A program made the position numbers and the translations under genes. Positions 44,019-53,643 of a stretch of 64,000 nucleotides of DNA are shown here, in pieces. Source of the stretch: Clostridia bacterium (GTDB lineage: Bacteria; Bacillota_A; Clostridia; Oscillospirales; CAG-272); assembly GCA_017501345.1 (NCBI GenBank), contig JAFVXC010000024.1, forward strand, positions 62,001 to 126,000. Reading direction: 5' to 3'. The notes below the pieces were generated by a model. That model was not told the DNA's origin. It saw nothing but the letters and a program-made list of their open reading frames with translations, and made no database searches. Numbering within the stretch: the stretch's first letter is position 1; each line of letters begins with the position of its first letter.

Positions 44019-44065
44019 AAGCGGTTGCTCAGTACCTTTCGGTAAAGAACAACCGCTTTCCTTTT
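44019..44065. terminator. bidirectional terminator between GH51 and pgsA
   Basis: AAGCGGTTG pairs with CAACCGCTT, with an inner TACC/GGTA; TTTCCTTTT lies on the plus side, GTTTTGTTAT on the minus side. The remaining bases 43917-44018 hold only a small CCGGT/ACCGG dyad. Confidence 0.78.
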
Positions 44066-44104
44066 GGGGCTAAGCACATGACTCAGTTCTTTTTCATTGA
44101 TTCG

Positions 44105-44692
44105 TTATTTCTCGGGATCGAGATATTTTCCATAGAAAATAATGTAGGAAATTCCCGAGTAGATCGTGGTGATAACCATCACAGCCGCAGTCAAAAGAGT
44201 TACGGGTGGATACACTGCCATCCACGTTTCTGCAGGATAGAACAAGGGTTCAATGAGGGCCGCAACGATGCAGACGATCTGTGCGACGGTTTTGATCTTT
44301 CCAGAAAGATGCGCCGCCATATCGACCGTGCTCTTTCGCGACACGAGGAGTCGGATCGAGGTGACCGCAAGCTCGCGGAAGATCACGATCACAGCTGCCC
44401 AGAAAAGGAATGGGCGGAGTGCATCGGAGCGATAAACGATCGCGAGGAGTGCGCCAAGTACCATAAATTTATCGGCGAGCGGATCAATGAATTTTCCGAA
44501 ATCGGTGATCAGATTTCTCCTTCGTGCGATCTGACCGTCAAGACAGTCGGTAAGAGATGCAATGACAAAGATCACAGCGCCGATAATACTCGACCAAAAA
44601 TACGAAATGACGCTTTCGGGGAGGACCAGAACGACCATGATCAGCGGAACGAGACAAAGGCGAAATAGTGAAAGCTTATTTGGGAGATTCAT
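44105..44692 (-). CDS. pgsA: CDP-diacylglycerol-glycerol-3-phosphate phosphatidyltransferase
   Basis: A 195-residue membrane enzyme that makes phosphatidylglycerophosphate, the first committed step toward phosphatidylglycerol and cardiolipin. The CDP-alcohol phosphotransferase motif D-G-x2-A-R-x8-G-x3-D-x3-D is complete in LDGQIARRRNLITDFGKFID. NLPNKLSLFRLCLVPLI is the family start, and about six helices are visible. ATG 44692 has AAGGAGG seven bases before it and is preferred over ATG 44698. It follows rimO by 12 bases, a frequent pair in Firmicutes. Confidence 0.94.
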   Translation of the reverse strand: MNLPNKLSLFRLCLVPLIMVVLVLPESVISYFWSSIIGAVIFVIASLTDCLDGQIARRRNLITDFGKFIDPLADKFMVLGALLAIVYRSDALRPFLFWAAVIVIFRELAVTSIRLLVSRKSTVDMAAHLSGKIKTVAQIVCIVAALIEPLFYPAETWMAVYPPVTLLTAAVMVITTIYSGISYIIFYGKYLDPEK

Positions 44693-44704
44693 AATCATTC
44701 CTCC

Positions 44705-46069
44705 TTACTTGGTGCTTTCCGCAGGCAGGATCGCCCTGCCGACGAGATCATAATCAAGCACGCGGCGAATCTTCACGGGAACGAACGTACCGGGCATCAA
44801 TCTATGTGGGGACGAGAAGAATATCTTGCCGTCGATCTCGGGAGCATTTCCCGCATCTCTGCCGAAATGTTGTTCGGAAACGGGATCAAAGTCCTCGACG
44901 AGAACCTCTACGGTTTTGTCAAGCATATCCTCGTTACGAGCGGTGTTGATCTCCATCTGGAGCTGCATAATCAGATCGGCTCTATCCTGCTTCACCTGCT
45001 CGTCGATCTGATCATCGAAGTCATATGCGGGAGTATCTTCCTCTCTTGAATAGGGGAAGCATCCGAGATGATCGAATTTTGCCTCCTGCACGTAGCTGCA
45101 AAGCTCCTCGAAGTCCTCCACGGTTTCACCCGGAAAGCCGACGATCAGCGTAGTGCGAAGAACGATCCCAGGAACCTCACGGCGAAGCTTGGCAACTACA
45201 TCGCGCACAAGTTTTCCGTCTCCGTGACGGTTCATCGCGGCGAGCATACGATCAGAGATATGCTGAATGGGCATATCGACATATTTCAAAAGGCGAGGGT
45301 TGTCGCGAAGCTCTGCAACAAGCTCGTCAGTGATCTTATCGGGATAACAGTACAGAATACGGATCCACGGGATCGTCGTTTCGTCCGTGATCCTACGGAT
45401 GAGGTCTGCAAGCGCATATTTGCCGTACAGATCAAGACCGTAACGCGTCGTATCCTGTGCAACGAGGGTGAGCTCCTTGACTCCGAGTGCCTCCATTTGC
45501 TTCGCCTCTGCGACGACGTCCTCGATCGGTCTCGATCGGAACGGTCCGCGGATCGAAGGGATCGCGCAATACGCACAGCGATTGTCACAGCCCTCCGCGA
45601 TCTTCAGGTAAGCGGTGTATTCGGGCGTGGTGAGCACGCGATCTCCGCCGAGCCTTACCGTTTCCTTCGGGTCATAGGAGGAATACTTTGTGCGGCTCTT
45701 CCCTTTTTTATTTACGTTTCTGATGACCGCTTCGATCGCTTCGACGATCTGATGGATGCTTCCGACGCCAAGAACGGCGTCCACCTCGGGAAACTCCTCA
45801 AAGATCGAATCGCGGTAACGCTCCGCCAGACATCCCGTTACAATAATGCCCTTAAGACCGTTGTGCTTCTTCAGCCACGCGATATCGAGTATATTATCGA
45901 TCGCCTCACGCTTCGCGCTTTCGATAAAACCGCAGGTATTGATGATAACAATCTCCGCATCGGTCTCCTCGGGCGTGATCTCATAGCCCGCCGAAAGGAC
46001 CTCGTGCAGCATAACCTCGGTGTCGAGCTGATTTTTTGGACAGCCGAGAGAAATAAATCCAATTTTCAT
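44705..46069 (-). CDS. rimO: ribosomal protein S12 methylthiotransferase RimO
   Basis: A 454-residue radical-SAM enzyme that adds a methylthio group to Asp of ribosomal protein S12. The start MKIGFISLGCPKNQLDTE is diagnostic of RimO; NTCGFIESAK and TGCLAERY give the other cluster Cys; the radical-SAM motif is GCDNRCAYCAIP; IRILYCYPD follows; a TRAM domain with DFDPVSEQHFGRDA ends it. The ribosome site before the ATG is weak. Its promoter is at 46132-46160, and pgsA follows. Confidence 0.96.
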   Translation of the reverse strand: MKIGFISLGCPKNQLDTEVMLHEVLSAGYEITPEETDAEIVIINTCGFIESAKREAIDNILDIAWLKKHNGLKGIIVTGCLAERYRDSIFEEFPEVDAVLGVGSIHQIVEAIEAVIRNVNKKGKSRTKYSSYDPKETVRLGGDRVLTTPEYTAYLKIAEGCDNRCAYCAIPSIRGPFRSRPIEDVVAEAKQMEALGVKELTLVAQDTTRYGLDLYGKYALADLIRRITDETTIPWIRILYCYPDKITDELVAELRDNPRLLKYVDMPIQHISDRMLAAMNRHGDGKLVRDVVAKLRREVPGIVLRTTLIVGFPGETVEDFEELCSYVQEAKFDHLGCFPYSREEDTPAYDFDDQIDEQVKQDRADLIMQLQMEINTARNEDMLDKTVEVLVEDFDPVSEQHFGRDAGNAPEIDGKIFFSSPHRLMPGTFVPVKIRRVLDYDLVGRAILPAESTK

Positions 46070-46131
46070 AGTTTGATCTTAACCAAACCTTTCCGTAGCA
46101 TTCTGTCAGGTACTCAAGTTAACACGAAAGT

Positions 46132-46160
46132 ATTTTATCACAAGTTGACAGGATTGTCAA
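46132..46160 (-). promoter_or_regulatory. rimO-pgsA promoter
   Basis: Minus-strand TTGACA (46160-46155), 17 bases, TAAAAT (46137-46132), just downstream of polA. Confidence 0.8.
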
Positions 46161-46170
46161 GTCGCAGAGG

Positions 46171-48711
46171 TCATTTACAATCGAACCAGGTGTCTCCGAT
46201 TGCCGCCTCCACGTCAAGCGGAACACCGATCTCGACTGCGTGCTCCATTTCGTGCTGAAGAAGATCAAGCACCTCATCGGCGTGTTCACGGGATGCCTCG
46301 ATCAAAAGCTCGTCGTGCACCTGGAGAACCAGCCGCGCGTCAAGTCCGCTCTTCTTCAGCTCCTCCGCGACGCGGATCATCGCGATCTTCATAATATCCG
46401 CGGCGGTTCCCTGTATCGGGCTGTTCATCGCGACACGCTCACCGAAATGCTGAAGCATTTTGTTCTTTCCCGCAAGCTCGGGGATATATCTCCGTCTACC
46501 GAACAAGGTCACGACGTAGCCCTTTTCCTTTGCGTCGGCTACCACGTCGGAGAGATATGCGTCGATCGACGGATACGCCGCAAAGTAGCTTTCGATATAC
46601 GCTTTGGCATCCTTTCGCGTCGTTCCGATGTCCTGTGCGAGACTGAAATCTCCGATGCCGTACACAATGCCGAAGTTGACTGCCTTTGCGCGTTTTCGAA
46701 GCTCGGAGGTGACCTCCTCCTCGGGCACGCCAAATACGGCGGACGCGGTTGACGTGTGAATATCCATACCGTCAACAAAGGCTCTTGTCATATTCTCGTC
46801 GCCCGAGATCGCAGCGAGAAGCCGCAGCTCGATCTGCGAATAGTCGGCGTCGATCAGAACGTAATCTTTATTTTCGGGAATAAAATATTTACGGAAGCGT
46901 CTGCCAAGATCGGTGCGGATCGGGATATTCTGCAGATTCGGCTCTGCCGACGAAAGTCTGCCTGTGGCGGTTCCCGTCTGACGGAATACCGAATGGATGC
47001 GTCCGTCCTCATCTGCGGCGCTTCTGAGCCCCTCTGCATAGGTCGCACGAAGCTTTGCCACCTGGCGATACTCAAGAATATCGCCGATGATCGGATGATA
47101 CGGCCGTAGCTTATTCAAGGTCTCAGCATCGGTGGAATACCCTGTTTTAGTCTTTTTCGAAGCGGGAAGCTGCAACGTTTCAAAGAGGATCTCGCCGAGC
47201 TGCTTCGTAGAATTGATGTTGAATTCCTTTCCTGCCTGTGCATAAATGCGCTCCGCATAATCTCGCTCCATTTCCAGAAGCTCCTCCGAAAATTGGGAAA
47301 GACCGTTCACATCGACCTTGAAGCCGCTCATCTCCATATCGGCAAGCACCGCGGCGAGCGGCATTTCGATCTCATACAGCAGCTTTTCCGCGGAGATCTC
47401 GCGCACCTTTTCCACAAGCGGCTCGTAGAGCCGATAAGCGGTCACGGCGCTCGGAGTACCTGCATCCGGCTCAGCACCGAGATATGCGAGTGAGAGGCGG
47501 GAAAGCGCGTAATTTCCAAGTCCCGAGTCGATTACATATGCGGCAAGCATCACGTCAAAATCACAGGCGCGGAAGGACGCCCTTTCACCTGTAAATTGCT
47601 TGTAAAGGGTCTTACAGTCGTATGTGAGAATGAGAGGATGCGCATTCAGAAGATCGATCAACGCGTCTGTATTACCGTTATAGCGGTATAGCGTTGTCCC
47701 GTCAAACAAGAAAGCAATACCCTCGTCAAAACCGAACGCAAGCGGCTGTACGGTCTTTAAGCCTTCGAGGTCCTTCTCATTGATTTCTTTCGTTTCGATC
47801 GCGGAAACAGCCGATGCAGAGCTTTCGTATTCTACCGATGCGTCATCTTGTCGATAGAGATCAAAACGCTTCAGAAACGCCGAAAACTCAAGCTTTTCAA
47901 ACAGAGGTCGCAAAATCTTCTTGTTGATCCCGTCAAATCGCAGGTCCTCGAGGGTGATACCGAGCGGGACCGCGCAGTCGATCTTGGCAAGCTTACGCGA
48001 AAGATATGCACTCTCCTTCCCCTCGGTGAGCTTCTTCAGAACCGACTGCGTGTGACCTGCGGTTTCGAGCGTTTCGTAGATCTTATCGAGGGATCCGTGC
48101 TCCGAAATGAGCTTCAGCGCGGTCTTTTCGCCGATCCCGGGAACACCGGGAATGTTATCGGAGGAGTCGCCCATAAGAGCCTTGACGTCGACGAACTGTG
48201 AAGGGTCAATACCATATTTTTCACGGAATTCCGCAACGCCCATATCGGTGGTCTCCTTGTTGCCCGCAAGGAGAACGTGAACACGCTCACCGATCAGCTG
48301 CAGTGAGTCGCGGTCACCCGTGAGGATATAGCAGATGCAGTCCTCCGTTTCGGTCAATCGGCTCAAGGTTCCGAGAATATCGTCTGCTTCGTAGCCCTCA
48401 AGCTCAAGGCGACGCAGTCCGAGCCCCGCGGTACAGTCCTTGACAAAGGGCACCTGCTCCCGAAGCTCGTCGGGCATCGCGTGCCGTCCCGCCTTATATT
48501 CCGCATACATCTTATGACGGAAGGTCGGTGCCTTAAGGTCGTATGCAACTGCCGCATAATCGGGTGCGATCGCTTCGATCTGCTTTTCCAGAATATTGAC
48601 AACACCGAAAACTGCGTTCGAATGGAGTCCGTCCTTCGTGGTAAGCGGACGAACGCCGTAGAACGCGCGGTTCATAATGCTATTTCCATCAACGATCAGT
48701 AGTTTTTTCAT
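46171..48711 (-). CDS. polA: DNA polymerase I
   Basis: An 846-residue repair and replication polymerase. The N-terminal 5'-3' exonuclease domain (1-290) has LLIVDGNSIMNRAFYG, YEADDILGTL, ILTGDRDSLQL and DSSDNIPGVPGIGEKTAL. The middle domain keeps the fold but its exonuclease acidic motifs look lost: FGFDEG stands where FDTET is expected, so proofreading is probably absent, as in Bacillus stearothermophilus Pol I. Polymerase motifs are intact: IDADYSQIELRLLA (A), RKRAKAVNFGIVYG (B) and LQVHDELLIEA (C). An AAGGGA site precedes the ATG. The gene is 105 bases downstream of the glycosylase gene. Confidence 0.97.
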   Translation of the reverse strand: MKKLLIVDGNSIMNRAFYGVRPLTTKDGLHSNAVFGVVNILEKQIEAIAPDYAAVAYDLKAPTFRHKMYAEYKAGRHAMPDELREQVPFVKDCTAGLGLRRLELEGYEADDILGTLSRLTETEDCICYILTGDRDSLQLIGERVHVLLAGNKETTDMGVAEFREKYGIDPSQFVDVKALMGDSSDNIPGVPGIGEKTALKLISEHGSLDKIYETLETAGHTQSVLKKLTEGKESAYLSRKLAKIDCAVPLGITLEDLRFDGINKKILRPLFEKLEFSAFLKRFDLYRQDDASVEYESSASAVSAIETKEINEKDLEGLKTVQPLAFGFDEGIAFLFDGTTLYRYNGNTDALIDLLNAHPLILTYDCKTLYKQFTGERASFRACDFDVMLAAYVIDSGLGNYALSRLSLAYLGAEPDAGTPSAVTAYRLYEPLVEKVREISAEKLLYEIEMPLAAVLADMEMSGFKVDVNGLSQFSEELLEMERDYAERIYAQAGKEFNINSTKQLGEILFETLQLPASKKTKTGYSTDAETLNKLRPYHPIIGDILEYRQVAKLRATYAEGLRSAADEDGRIHSVFRQTGTATGRLSSAEPNLQNIPIRTDLGRRFRKYFIPENKDYVLIDADYSQIELRLLAAISGDENMTRAFVDGMDIHTSTASAVFGVPEEEVTSELRKRAKAVNFGIVYGIGDFSLAQDIGTTRKDAKAYIESYFAAYPSIDAYLSDVVADAKEKGYVVTLFGRRRYIPELAGKNKMLQHFGERVAMNSPIQGTAADIMKIAMIRVAEELKKSGLDARLVLQVHDELLIEASREHADEVLDLLQHEMEHAVEIGVPLDVEAAIGDTWFDCK

Positions 48712-48816
48712 TCCCTTGCCTTTCTTCCATAGACACTGGTTGCAGTTTATAAAAATCTTGCCCCGGTTGCTGAATTCTTATATTCGTATAACATCAAACA
48801 AGAACGCTACGACACA

Positions 48817-49299
48817 CTAAACGCGGATCACCCTCCACGCCTCGATCAGCCGTGGAAGCGTCCATTTAGCGTTGGCGGGAGACGTAGACGGCAAACAGAC
48901 GGCGTCTCTCCCGACCGCATCGCGCATATAGCGATTGTAGTATTCTTGCGCCGTCTTACCATTCGTGAAAACGCACTTGATATCCGCCACCTTGAATATG
49001 TGAGAAAGATCGTTCGGCGTAACGCTTCGGATCGTACTGTCCGCGCTCCCGACGATCTCACACGATGCGATCACATCCCAAACGGCAATGTGGCTTCGCA
49101 GTAAAAGCTTCCGCTTTTCTTCCACCGTTCTCGGCACCTCTTCTTCAAGCACAGCCGATACGACCCGCCAGAAGCGATTCTGCGGATGTCCGTAGAAAAA
49201 CATTTCCTCACGGGATTTGACCGACGGAAAGCTCCCGAGGATCAGGATGCGGGAATTCGCATCATACAACGGCGGAAAAGGATGACAGATCACGGTCAC
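48817..49299 (-). CDS. DNA-deoxyinosine glycosylase (UDG superfamily, MUG/HDG-like)
   Basis: A 160-residue base-excision glycosylase. LILGSFPSVKSREEMFFYGHPQNRFW is the family's active-site block, with the Asn of PQNRFW as the likely catalytic or base-contacting residue; VWDVIASCEIVGSADSTIR and LPSTSPANAKW are the other conserved parts. Members excise hypoxanthine (deaminated adenine) and sometimes uracil. GTG 49299 overlaps the stop of the glycosyltransferase gene by four bases, so the two are translationally coupled although their functions are unrelated. Confidence 0.9.
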   Translation of the reverse strand: MTVICHPFPPLYDANSRILILGSFPSVKSREEMFFYGHPQNRFWRVVSAVLEEEVPRTVEEKRKLLLRSHIAVWDVIASCEIVGSADSTIRSVTPNDLSHIFKVADIKCVFTNGKTAQEYYNRYMRDAVGRDAVCLPSTSPANAKWTLPRLIEAWRVIRV

Positions 49300-50369
49300 A
49301 CCTCTCCCGATTCATAAAGGCGAAGATACGCGGCAGTCATTTTCTGCACGGAGAAGGTATCCGCACGCTGCAGTGCCGCCTTTCCGAACGCCGCACGCTT
49401 TTCGGGACTATGGTATGCCGCCGAAAACGCCTCTGCGATCGCATTTTCCTCACAGGGGACAAGCCAAGCAGAGTCGCCGTCGAGCATATCAGGAACACCG
49501 CCGACAGCCGTCGCAACGATCGGAAGCGCGGTTCCCATTGCCTCAATCAGGGTCATCGGAACACCCTCAAAGTGAGAGGGCAAGGTGAAGAGATCTGCGT
49601 CCTGTAAATAGCCGTAAACGTCGGACTGCAAACCAAGAAGCCGCACGGAATCCGTGAGACCGTGCTCCTTCAAATACGCCTCGACCTCGGGACGCAGCTC
49701 GCCGTCACCGATCAGGAGAAGCTCACTGCTCGGATTTTCCTTGTGGAACAGCGCAAACGCCTTCACAAGTCCGATGTGATTCTTCTGCTGTGAAAATCGT
49801 CCGATATGAAGAATACGGAAGGTCTCCCCACAGTCATAGCCTGCCTTAGGGCGGCATTTCGAGAGATCTATGCCGTTATACACTACAGGAACGCGATCGG
49901 ACGTCAGACCGTAAAGAGCCGTGACGGTCTCTTGAATTTCGGGACTGAGCGCCACGGGAATCACAAGCCCTCGGCGAAAGAATATACGGCTCAGCCTACG
50001 ATCCGTCCCTGTGCATTCCTTCTCGGCTACGTTGTGCACCGTATGGATACGACGCTTGCATTTCGTAAATGCCGTCGCAAGCACCGCGTATTTCAGTGCG
50101 TACAGATGCGTGTGGATCGCATCCGGCTTCTCCGAGCGGAACAGTCTTCTCAGCTTTTTTACGACCGACAGATCAAGTCCGCTCCTTTTTCCGAGAAAAC
50201 GAAGATCCACCCCGTTTTTTTCAAGGCGATCGGTTATTGCCGAGCGCGTATCGTAAAGGCTTACCGCGATCACATCGTGCCCCTTACGCAAGAGCTCGTA
50301 GCACAAATTTTCACACATAATCTCGGCTCCGCCCATTCCGAAATTCGGAATGACTTGAATGATCTTCAT
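49296..50369 (-). CDS. GT4-family glycosyltransferase
   Basis: A 357-residue GT-B enzyme. IIQVIPNFGMGGAEIMCENL is the acceptor-side start typical of GT4; HIGRFSQQKNH opens the nucleotide-sugar domain; and FEGVPMTLIEAMGTALPIVATAVGG holds the E-x7-E motif. It has no membrane segment and would act on the cytoplasmic face, on a lipid-linked glycan. The acceptor and sugar cannot be named; no polysaccharide cluster surrounds it. ATG 50369 with GAGGTGA upstream is preferred over an in-frame start at 50402. Confidence 0.88.
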   Translation of the reverse strand: MKIIQVIPNFGMGGAEIMCENLCYELLRKGHDVIAVSLYDTRSAITDRLEKNGVDLRFLGKRSGLDLSVVKKLRRLFRSEKPDAIHTHLYALKYAVLATAFTKCKRRIHTVHNVAEKECTGTDRRLSRIFFRRGLVIPVALSPEIQETVTALYGLTSDRVPVVYNGIDLSKCRPKAGYDCGETFRILHIGRFSQQKNHIGLVKAFALFHKENPSSELLLIGDGELRPEVEAYLKEHGLTDSVRLLGLQSDVYGYLQDADLFTLPSHFEGVPMTLIEAMGTALPIVATAVGGVPDMLDGDSAWLVPCEENAIAEAFSAAYHSPEKRAAFGKAALQRADTFSVQKMTAAYLRLYESGEV

Positions 50370-50409
50370 ACCGTTCACCTCGCAAAATAATTTTCTCAAC
50401 AAAAGACTC

Positions 50410-51693
50410 TTAATCCAGTATCACATTCTGCCGTCTCAGATCTGCTTGAAGATCTGCTATACTGATATCCCGTACCTCGGTTTTATCGATAATCGCCATC
50501 GAGGCAGCAGTACCCGCGGCCTGTCCCATTGCCATAGCAGCAGGCATACATCTCATTCCGCCCACTGCCTGAGATTCGCAGGAAAGCGTTTTTCCTGCCA
50601 CCAATAAATTTTTACAGTGCTTGGGAATCAGACTCCTGTAAGGAATATAATATCTCTCAGCAACCTCAACCTTGAAATTTCCCGACTCCTCTTCTGTTCG
50701 ACTGTGCACGTCCATACCGAACCCATACACCGCTATTCTGTCGTCAAACCTGACACCGTCGGAAACGTCCTTTACCGTGATCTGATATTCGCCCTCTATA
50801 TGTCTGCTTTCACGTACACCGAGCATTGACGCAACCCTCAAAAGCGAGATAGCCTCAAATCCGGGGGTCTCGTCACGCAAAACCGCAAAGGCATCAAGAA
50901 CCTGTCCTCTTGCCTTGCAGTGCGCCTCCGTCATACTTTCGGAATCCGCCGCATCGACGTTATACACGTGGTAATGATTGACCTTATATCTCCCCGGGAT
51001 GCTTGTCTTATACGCCTTGACGGGACGTCTGGGTCTCGAGACATACGCATCGTCCTTCACGCCACCGACCTCAAACATCAGGGTTCCCGGTTGCGGAATT
51101 CCTTTTTCCTCATCCCCCTTATATGTGGGGACACCCGCGCTCTGCGCAACGGCGGCAATACCCGTGCAATCGATAAACTGCTCTGCCTCCACGGCGATCA
51201 GACCCTCCAGCGCACTCAAAATAACCGCACGTATTCTGCCGTCCTCAACGATACAATCGGAAAACTGCGTATAGCAAAGCACCGAAACACCCGCCTCGCG
51301 CACCATTTCGTCGAGCACGATCTCGAGACAGAAGGAATCAAACGGCGTAACGTGACGGTGATATCTTCCGATAAACGAGGTATAAACACCGGGTGCCTCG
51401 ATACTTTCCGAGGGAAGCGCTCCGCCTTTTTGGACGAGCCGCTCAACGATCTCAGAAAACAGTCCCCTCACCGTCTGCACTTCTCCGTTTTTATCGTAAT
51501 TTGTCATAAAAGGTCCGACCATTGCAGACGTAGCCATCCCACCGAGAGAACCCGTGGATTCGACCAAAAGAACCCGCATTCCCTTCCGTGCAGACGCGAT
51601 CGACGCACATACACCGGATGGTCCACCGCCGACTACGACTATATCATACCGTCCATACACAGGAACGGATCTTTGAAAATTCAGGTCTTCCAT
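50410..51693 (-). CDS. FAD-dependent oxidoreductase (FAD_oxidored, PF12831-like)
   Basis: A 427-residue flavoprotein. The Rossmann motif DIVVVGGGPSGVCASIASARKG is near residue 17 and LLVESTGSLGGMATSAMVGP is the FAD_oxidored pattern; LIAVEAEQFIDCTGIAAVAQSAG and the C-terminal LLVAGKTLSCESQAVGGMRCMPAAMAMGQAAG complete the FAD site. Proteins of this type are common beside genes for plant-polysaccharide or sugar breakdown, but their reaction is mostly unknown. It follows the putative lyase gene by about 50 bases, and the two probably act in the same pathway. The start could also be TTG 51699, which fits the ribosome site AAAGGA better. Confidence 0.85.
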   Translation of the reverse strand: MEDLNFQRSVPVYGRYDIVVVGGGPSGVCASIASARKGMRVLLVESTGSLGGMATSAMVGPFMTNYDKNGEVQTVRGLFSEIVERLVQKGGALPSESIEAPGVYTSFIGRYHRHVTPFDSFCLEIVLDEMVREAGVSVLCYTQFSDCIVEDGRIRAVILSALEGLIAVEAEQFIDCTGIAAVAQSAGVPTYKGDEEKGIPQPGTLMFEVGGVKDDAYVSRPRRPVKAYKTSIPGRYKVNHYHVYNVDAADSESMTEAHCKARGQVLDAFAVLRDETPGFEAISLLRVASMLGVRESRHIEGEYQITVKDVSDGVRFDDRIAVYGFGMDVHSRTEEESGNFKVEVAERYYIPYRSLIPKHCKNLLVAGKTLSCESQAVGGMRCMPAAMAMGQAAGTAASMAIIDKTEVRDISIADLQADLRRQNVILD

Positions 51694-51749
51694 ATACAAA
51701 AAACATGTTCCTTTCAGAAGTATTACCGAGCCTGGCGGTATCTCTCACG

Positions 51750-53426
51750 TTATTGCCTGAGGATCTCGATCGATACCTTCAAATCCTTTTTTCCGACCGC
51801 ATAGTATACTTTATAATTACCGTTGCGATTTGCCGCCATCCTCTGACCGTCGCAAATCCTTCCGTCCGTTGTATAACGGCAGACCCATCCGTTATAGGAA
51901 ACGTTCAAGCTGTTTTCTGTAGCCACAATCTCGGGATGAACCTCCCCGTCAAAGTAAAACGCGGGAAGCGTATACGCAACGTCGCTGTCTCCGTTTACCT
52001 GTATCTTTACCCCATCCGAATTAACTGTATACTTTGCAGTAACATCTGTTCCGCACGCAAAGTGAGAGCACAGCGTAGCATACGCAGAACTGTCGTCATT
52101 TGATGAAGCCACGACCTCATATTTTGTATCGGAAGACGTCGCAAACTCCCACTTTTCGTCGCAAATGATACCGGGAGCAAGGGAGAATGCAAACGGCTCA
52201 TCAATATTCACGCAATACTTTGGGTTCTCGGGACACGGAACGGACATACAAATAGCGGACGGAGCATCCTCACGGTGTACTCTTCCAAGACCGCTTGCGT
52301 CATAGTGGGGGTCCGCATTCAGATCAAACTCAAGACCGTATCCGCCTGCCTTCACGAAAAGCTTGTGGAAATGATAGGAGGTCGCAAATACCGTAGGCTG
52401 ATGATCGGGAACGTCACACGCTCCAATGGAATCATCGCAAAGAAGATATGCAGCGTACAGATTGGAGGCAGTAGTGATCATATACTTATTGAAATTGCCA
52501 TATTCCTCACAGCCAAACTTGGTTTCGGTCGGAAAGCGATTCTTAATATGTAGAACTGGATCTAGTGATAGCCACTTCTCGGTAACGCGAAGTGCCCGAT
52601 GGATTGCGGCCTTAAATTCACGAACAAGCGAAGTGTTTCCTTCCTTTGCATATCTGGATGCCTCATGTTCAAACACGGCGATCATCCACGGCTCGTTAAA
52701 AATATACTGATTGCTTCTGCCGCCAAATGCAATCTCTCCGTTCGGTGACTGCATTTTCAGCGTCAGAATGCCCGCACGCTTTATGGCATCGTCGATCTCC
52801 TCATAGTAACGCCCCCTATATCCCGCCTCCAGAAGGAGCGAGAAAAGACCTCGAGGACCCATATCATACAGGAAAGGATGATGCGTTTCGCTATGAGCAT
52901 CCATATACATCCCGTTTTCATCCAGCGACGGAAGCTGAGTAGCCACCTGTCTCTCAATAAACTCTTCAGATTCACAAAGCCCCATTTTCATTCTGAAAAA
53001 CTCACTGACTGCTGCGAAAAGCGCCCAATTTTTCGCTTTTGATTTAGAAGAACGGACAGCTCTGTTATAACAAGTCATGGGGTTAAATTGGCGAAGATGA
53101 TCTTTCCAACGTTCGATCACAGATGCCTCAACGACACCGCTCTGTTCAATTTCGGAAATACAACAAATGATCTCTCTTATAGAAAAATCGTTTGCCGCCT
53201 TGCGCGTTGGCATCGTCTCACAGCAAAATTCCATCATCTCAAGAAACAGAGGCTTTAGCTGTTCGCATCTACCGTGTGCGATCAAAATACCAATATTCGC
53301 AGTGAGGCGCGGGAACCCGTGCTCGGTCAGTCCGTCTCGCTTCACGTCGTCAAAAAAAGCCCGGATATGCTCGTCCGTATATGCGGAAAGCGCACGCTCC
53401 ATCAGTTCAATATACTTTTCTTTCAT
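51750..53426 (-). CDS. putative polysaccharide-degrading protein (alpha/alpha barrel plus beta domain)
   Basis: A 558-residue protein without signal peptide. The first 350 residues are helical (MERALSAYTDEHIRAFFDDVKR; a SETHHPFLYDMGPRGLFSLLLEAGYRGRYYEE segment), with SPNGEIAFGGRSNQYIFNEPW in the middle, and the last 200 residues are strand-rich (YTVNSDGVKIQVNGDSDVAY). This two-part build resembles heparinase-type or other polysaccharide lyases and toroid hydrolases, but I cannot place it in a named family. GGAGGT precedes ATG 53426. It is the first gene after the promoter at 53598-53626 and is followed by the FAD oxidoreductase. Confidence 0.6.
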   Translation of the reverse strand: MKEKYIELMERALSAYTDEHIRAFFDDVKRDGLTEHGFPRLTANIGILIAHGRCEQLKPLFLEMMEFCCETMPTRKAANDFSIREIICCISEIEQSGVVEASVIERWKDHLRQFNPMTCYNRAVRSSKSKAKNWALFAAVSEFFRMKMGLCESEEFIERQVATQLPSLDENGMYMDAHSETHHPFLYDMGPRGLFSLLLEAGYRGRYYEEIDDAIKRAGILTLKMQSPNGEIAFGGRSNQYIFNEPWMIAVFEHEASRYAKEGNTSLVREFKAAIHRALRVTEKWLSLDPVLHIKNRFPTETKFGCEEYGNFNKYMITTASNLYAAYLLCDDSIGACDVPDHQPTVFATSYHFHKLFVKAGGYGLEFDLNADPHYDASGLGRVHREDAPSAICMSVPCPENPKYCVNIDEPFAFSLAPGIICDEKWEFATSSDTKYEVVASSNDDSSAYATLCSHFACGTDVTAKYTVNSDGVKIQVNGDSDVAYTLPAFYFDGEVHPEIVATENSLNVSYNGWVCRYTTDGRICDGQRMAANRNGNYKVYYAVGKKDLKVSIEILRQ

Positions 53427-53597
53427 AGTGACCTCCAAAATGTAAAAACCCAAAATTCAAAATAAACGTTTTGCCCAAGTATACCGAGCGCCGTTGTTTC
53501 TTTTATCGGAAATTCCGATTATTCATATTTCAGCAACAATTTTATGATATTCTATTTTTTGTAGCTTTTATTTATCAATTCTTGCCTTGACCTCTTT

Positions 53598-53626
53598 ATT
53601 ATACCATATGATTAATTGGTTTGCAA
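53598..53626 (-). promoter_or_regulatory. promoter of the putative lyase-oxidoreductase operon
   Basis: Minus-strand TTGCAA (53626-53621), 17 bases, TATAAT (53603-53598), giving a leader of about 165 bases (53427-53591). That leader is AT-rich with a small TCGGAAATTCCGA dyad; no riboswitch was recognised. Confidence 0.72.
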
Positions 53627-53643
53627 GAGCTAAGGAGAATATT

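Noticed and set aside
45068..46258. A 396-codon plus-strand frame opposite rimO
   Set aside because: Shadow of rimO; no recognisable domain, and it crosses the rimO promoter and the end of polA.
48712..48816. Promoter search ahead of polA
   Set aside because: Only weak matches (TTGTTT, AGAATT) were seen; polA may be read from the upstream glycosyltransferase-glycosylase transcript.
50920..51804. A 294-codon plus-strand frame opposite the FAD oxidoreductase
   Set aside because: Shadow frame that crosses the gap between two well-supported minus-strand genes; composition is not protein-like.
53427..53597. Leader of the putative lyase gene checked for a riboswitch
   Set aside because: AT-rich sequence with one small dyad; no conserved core of a class I know.
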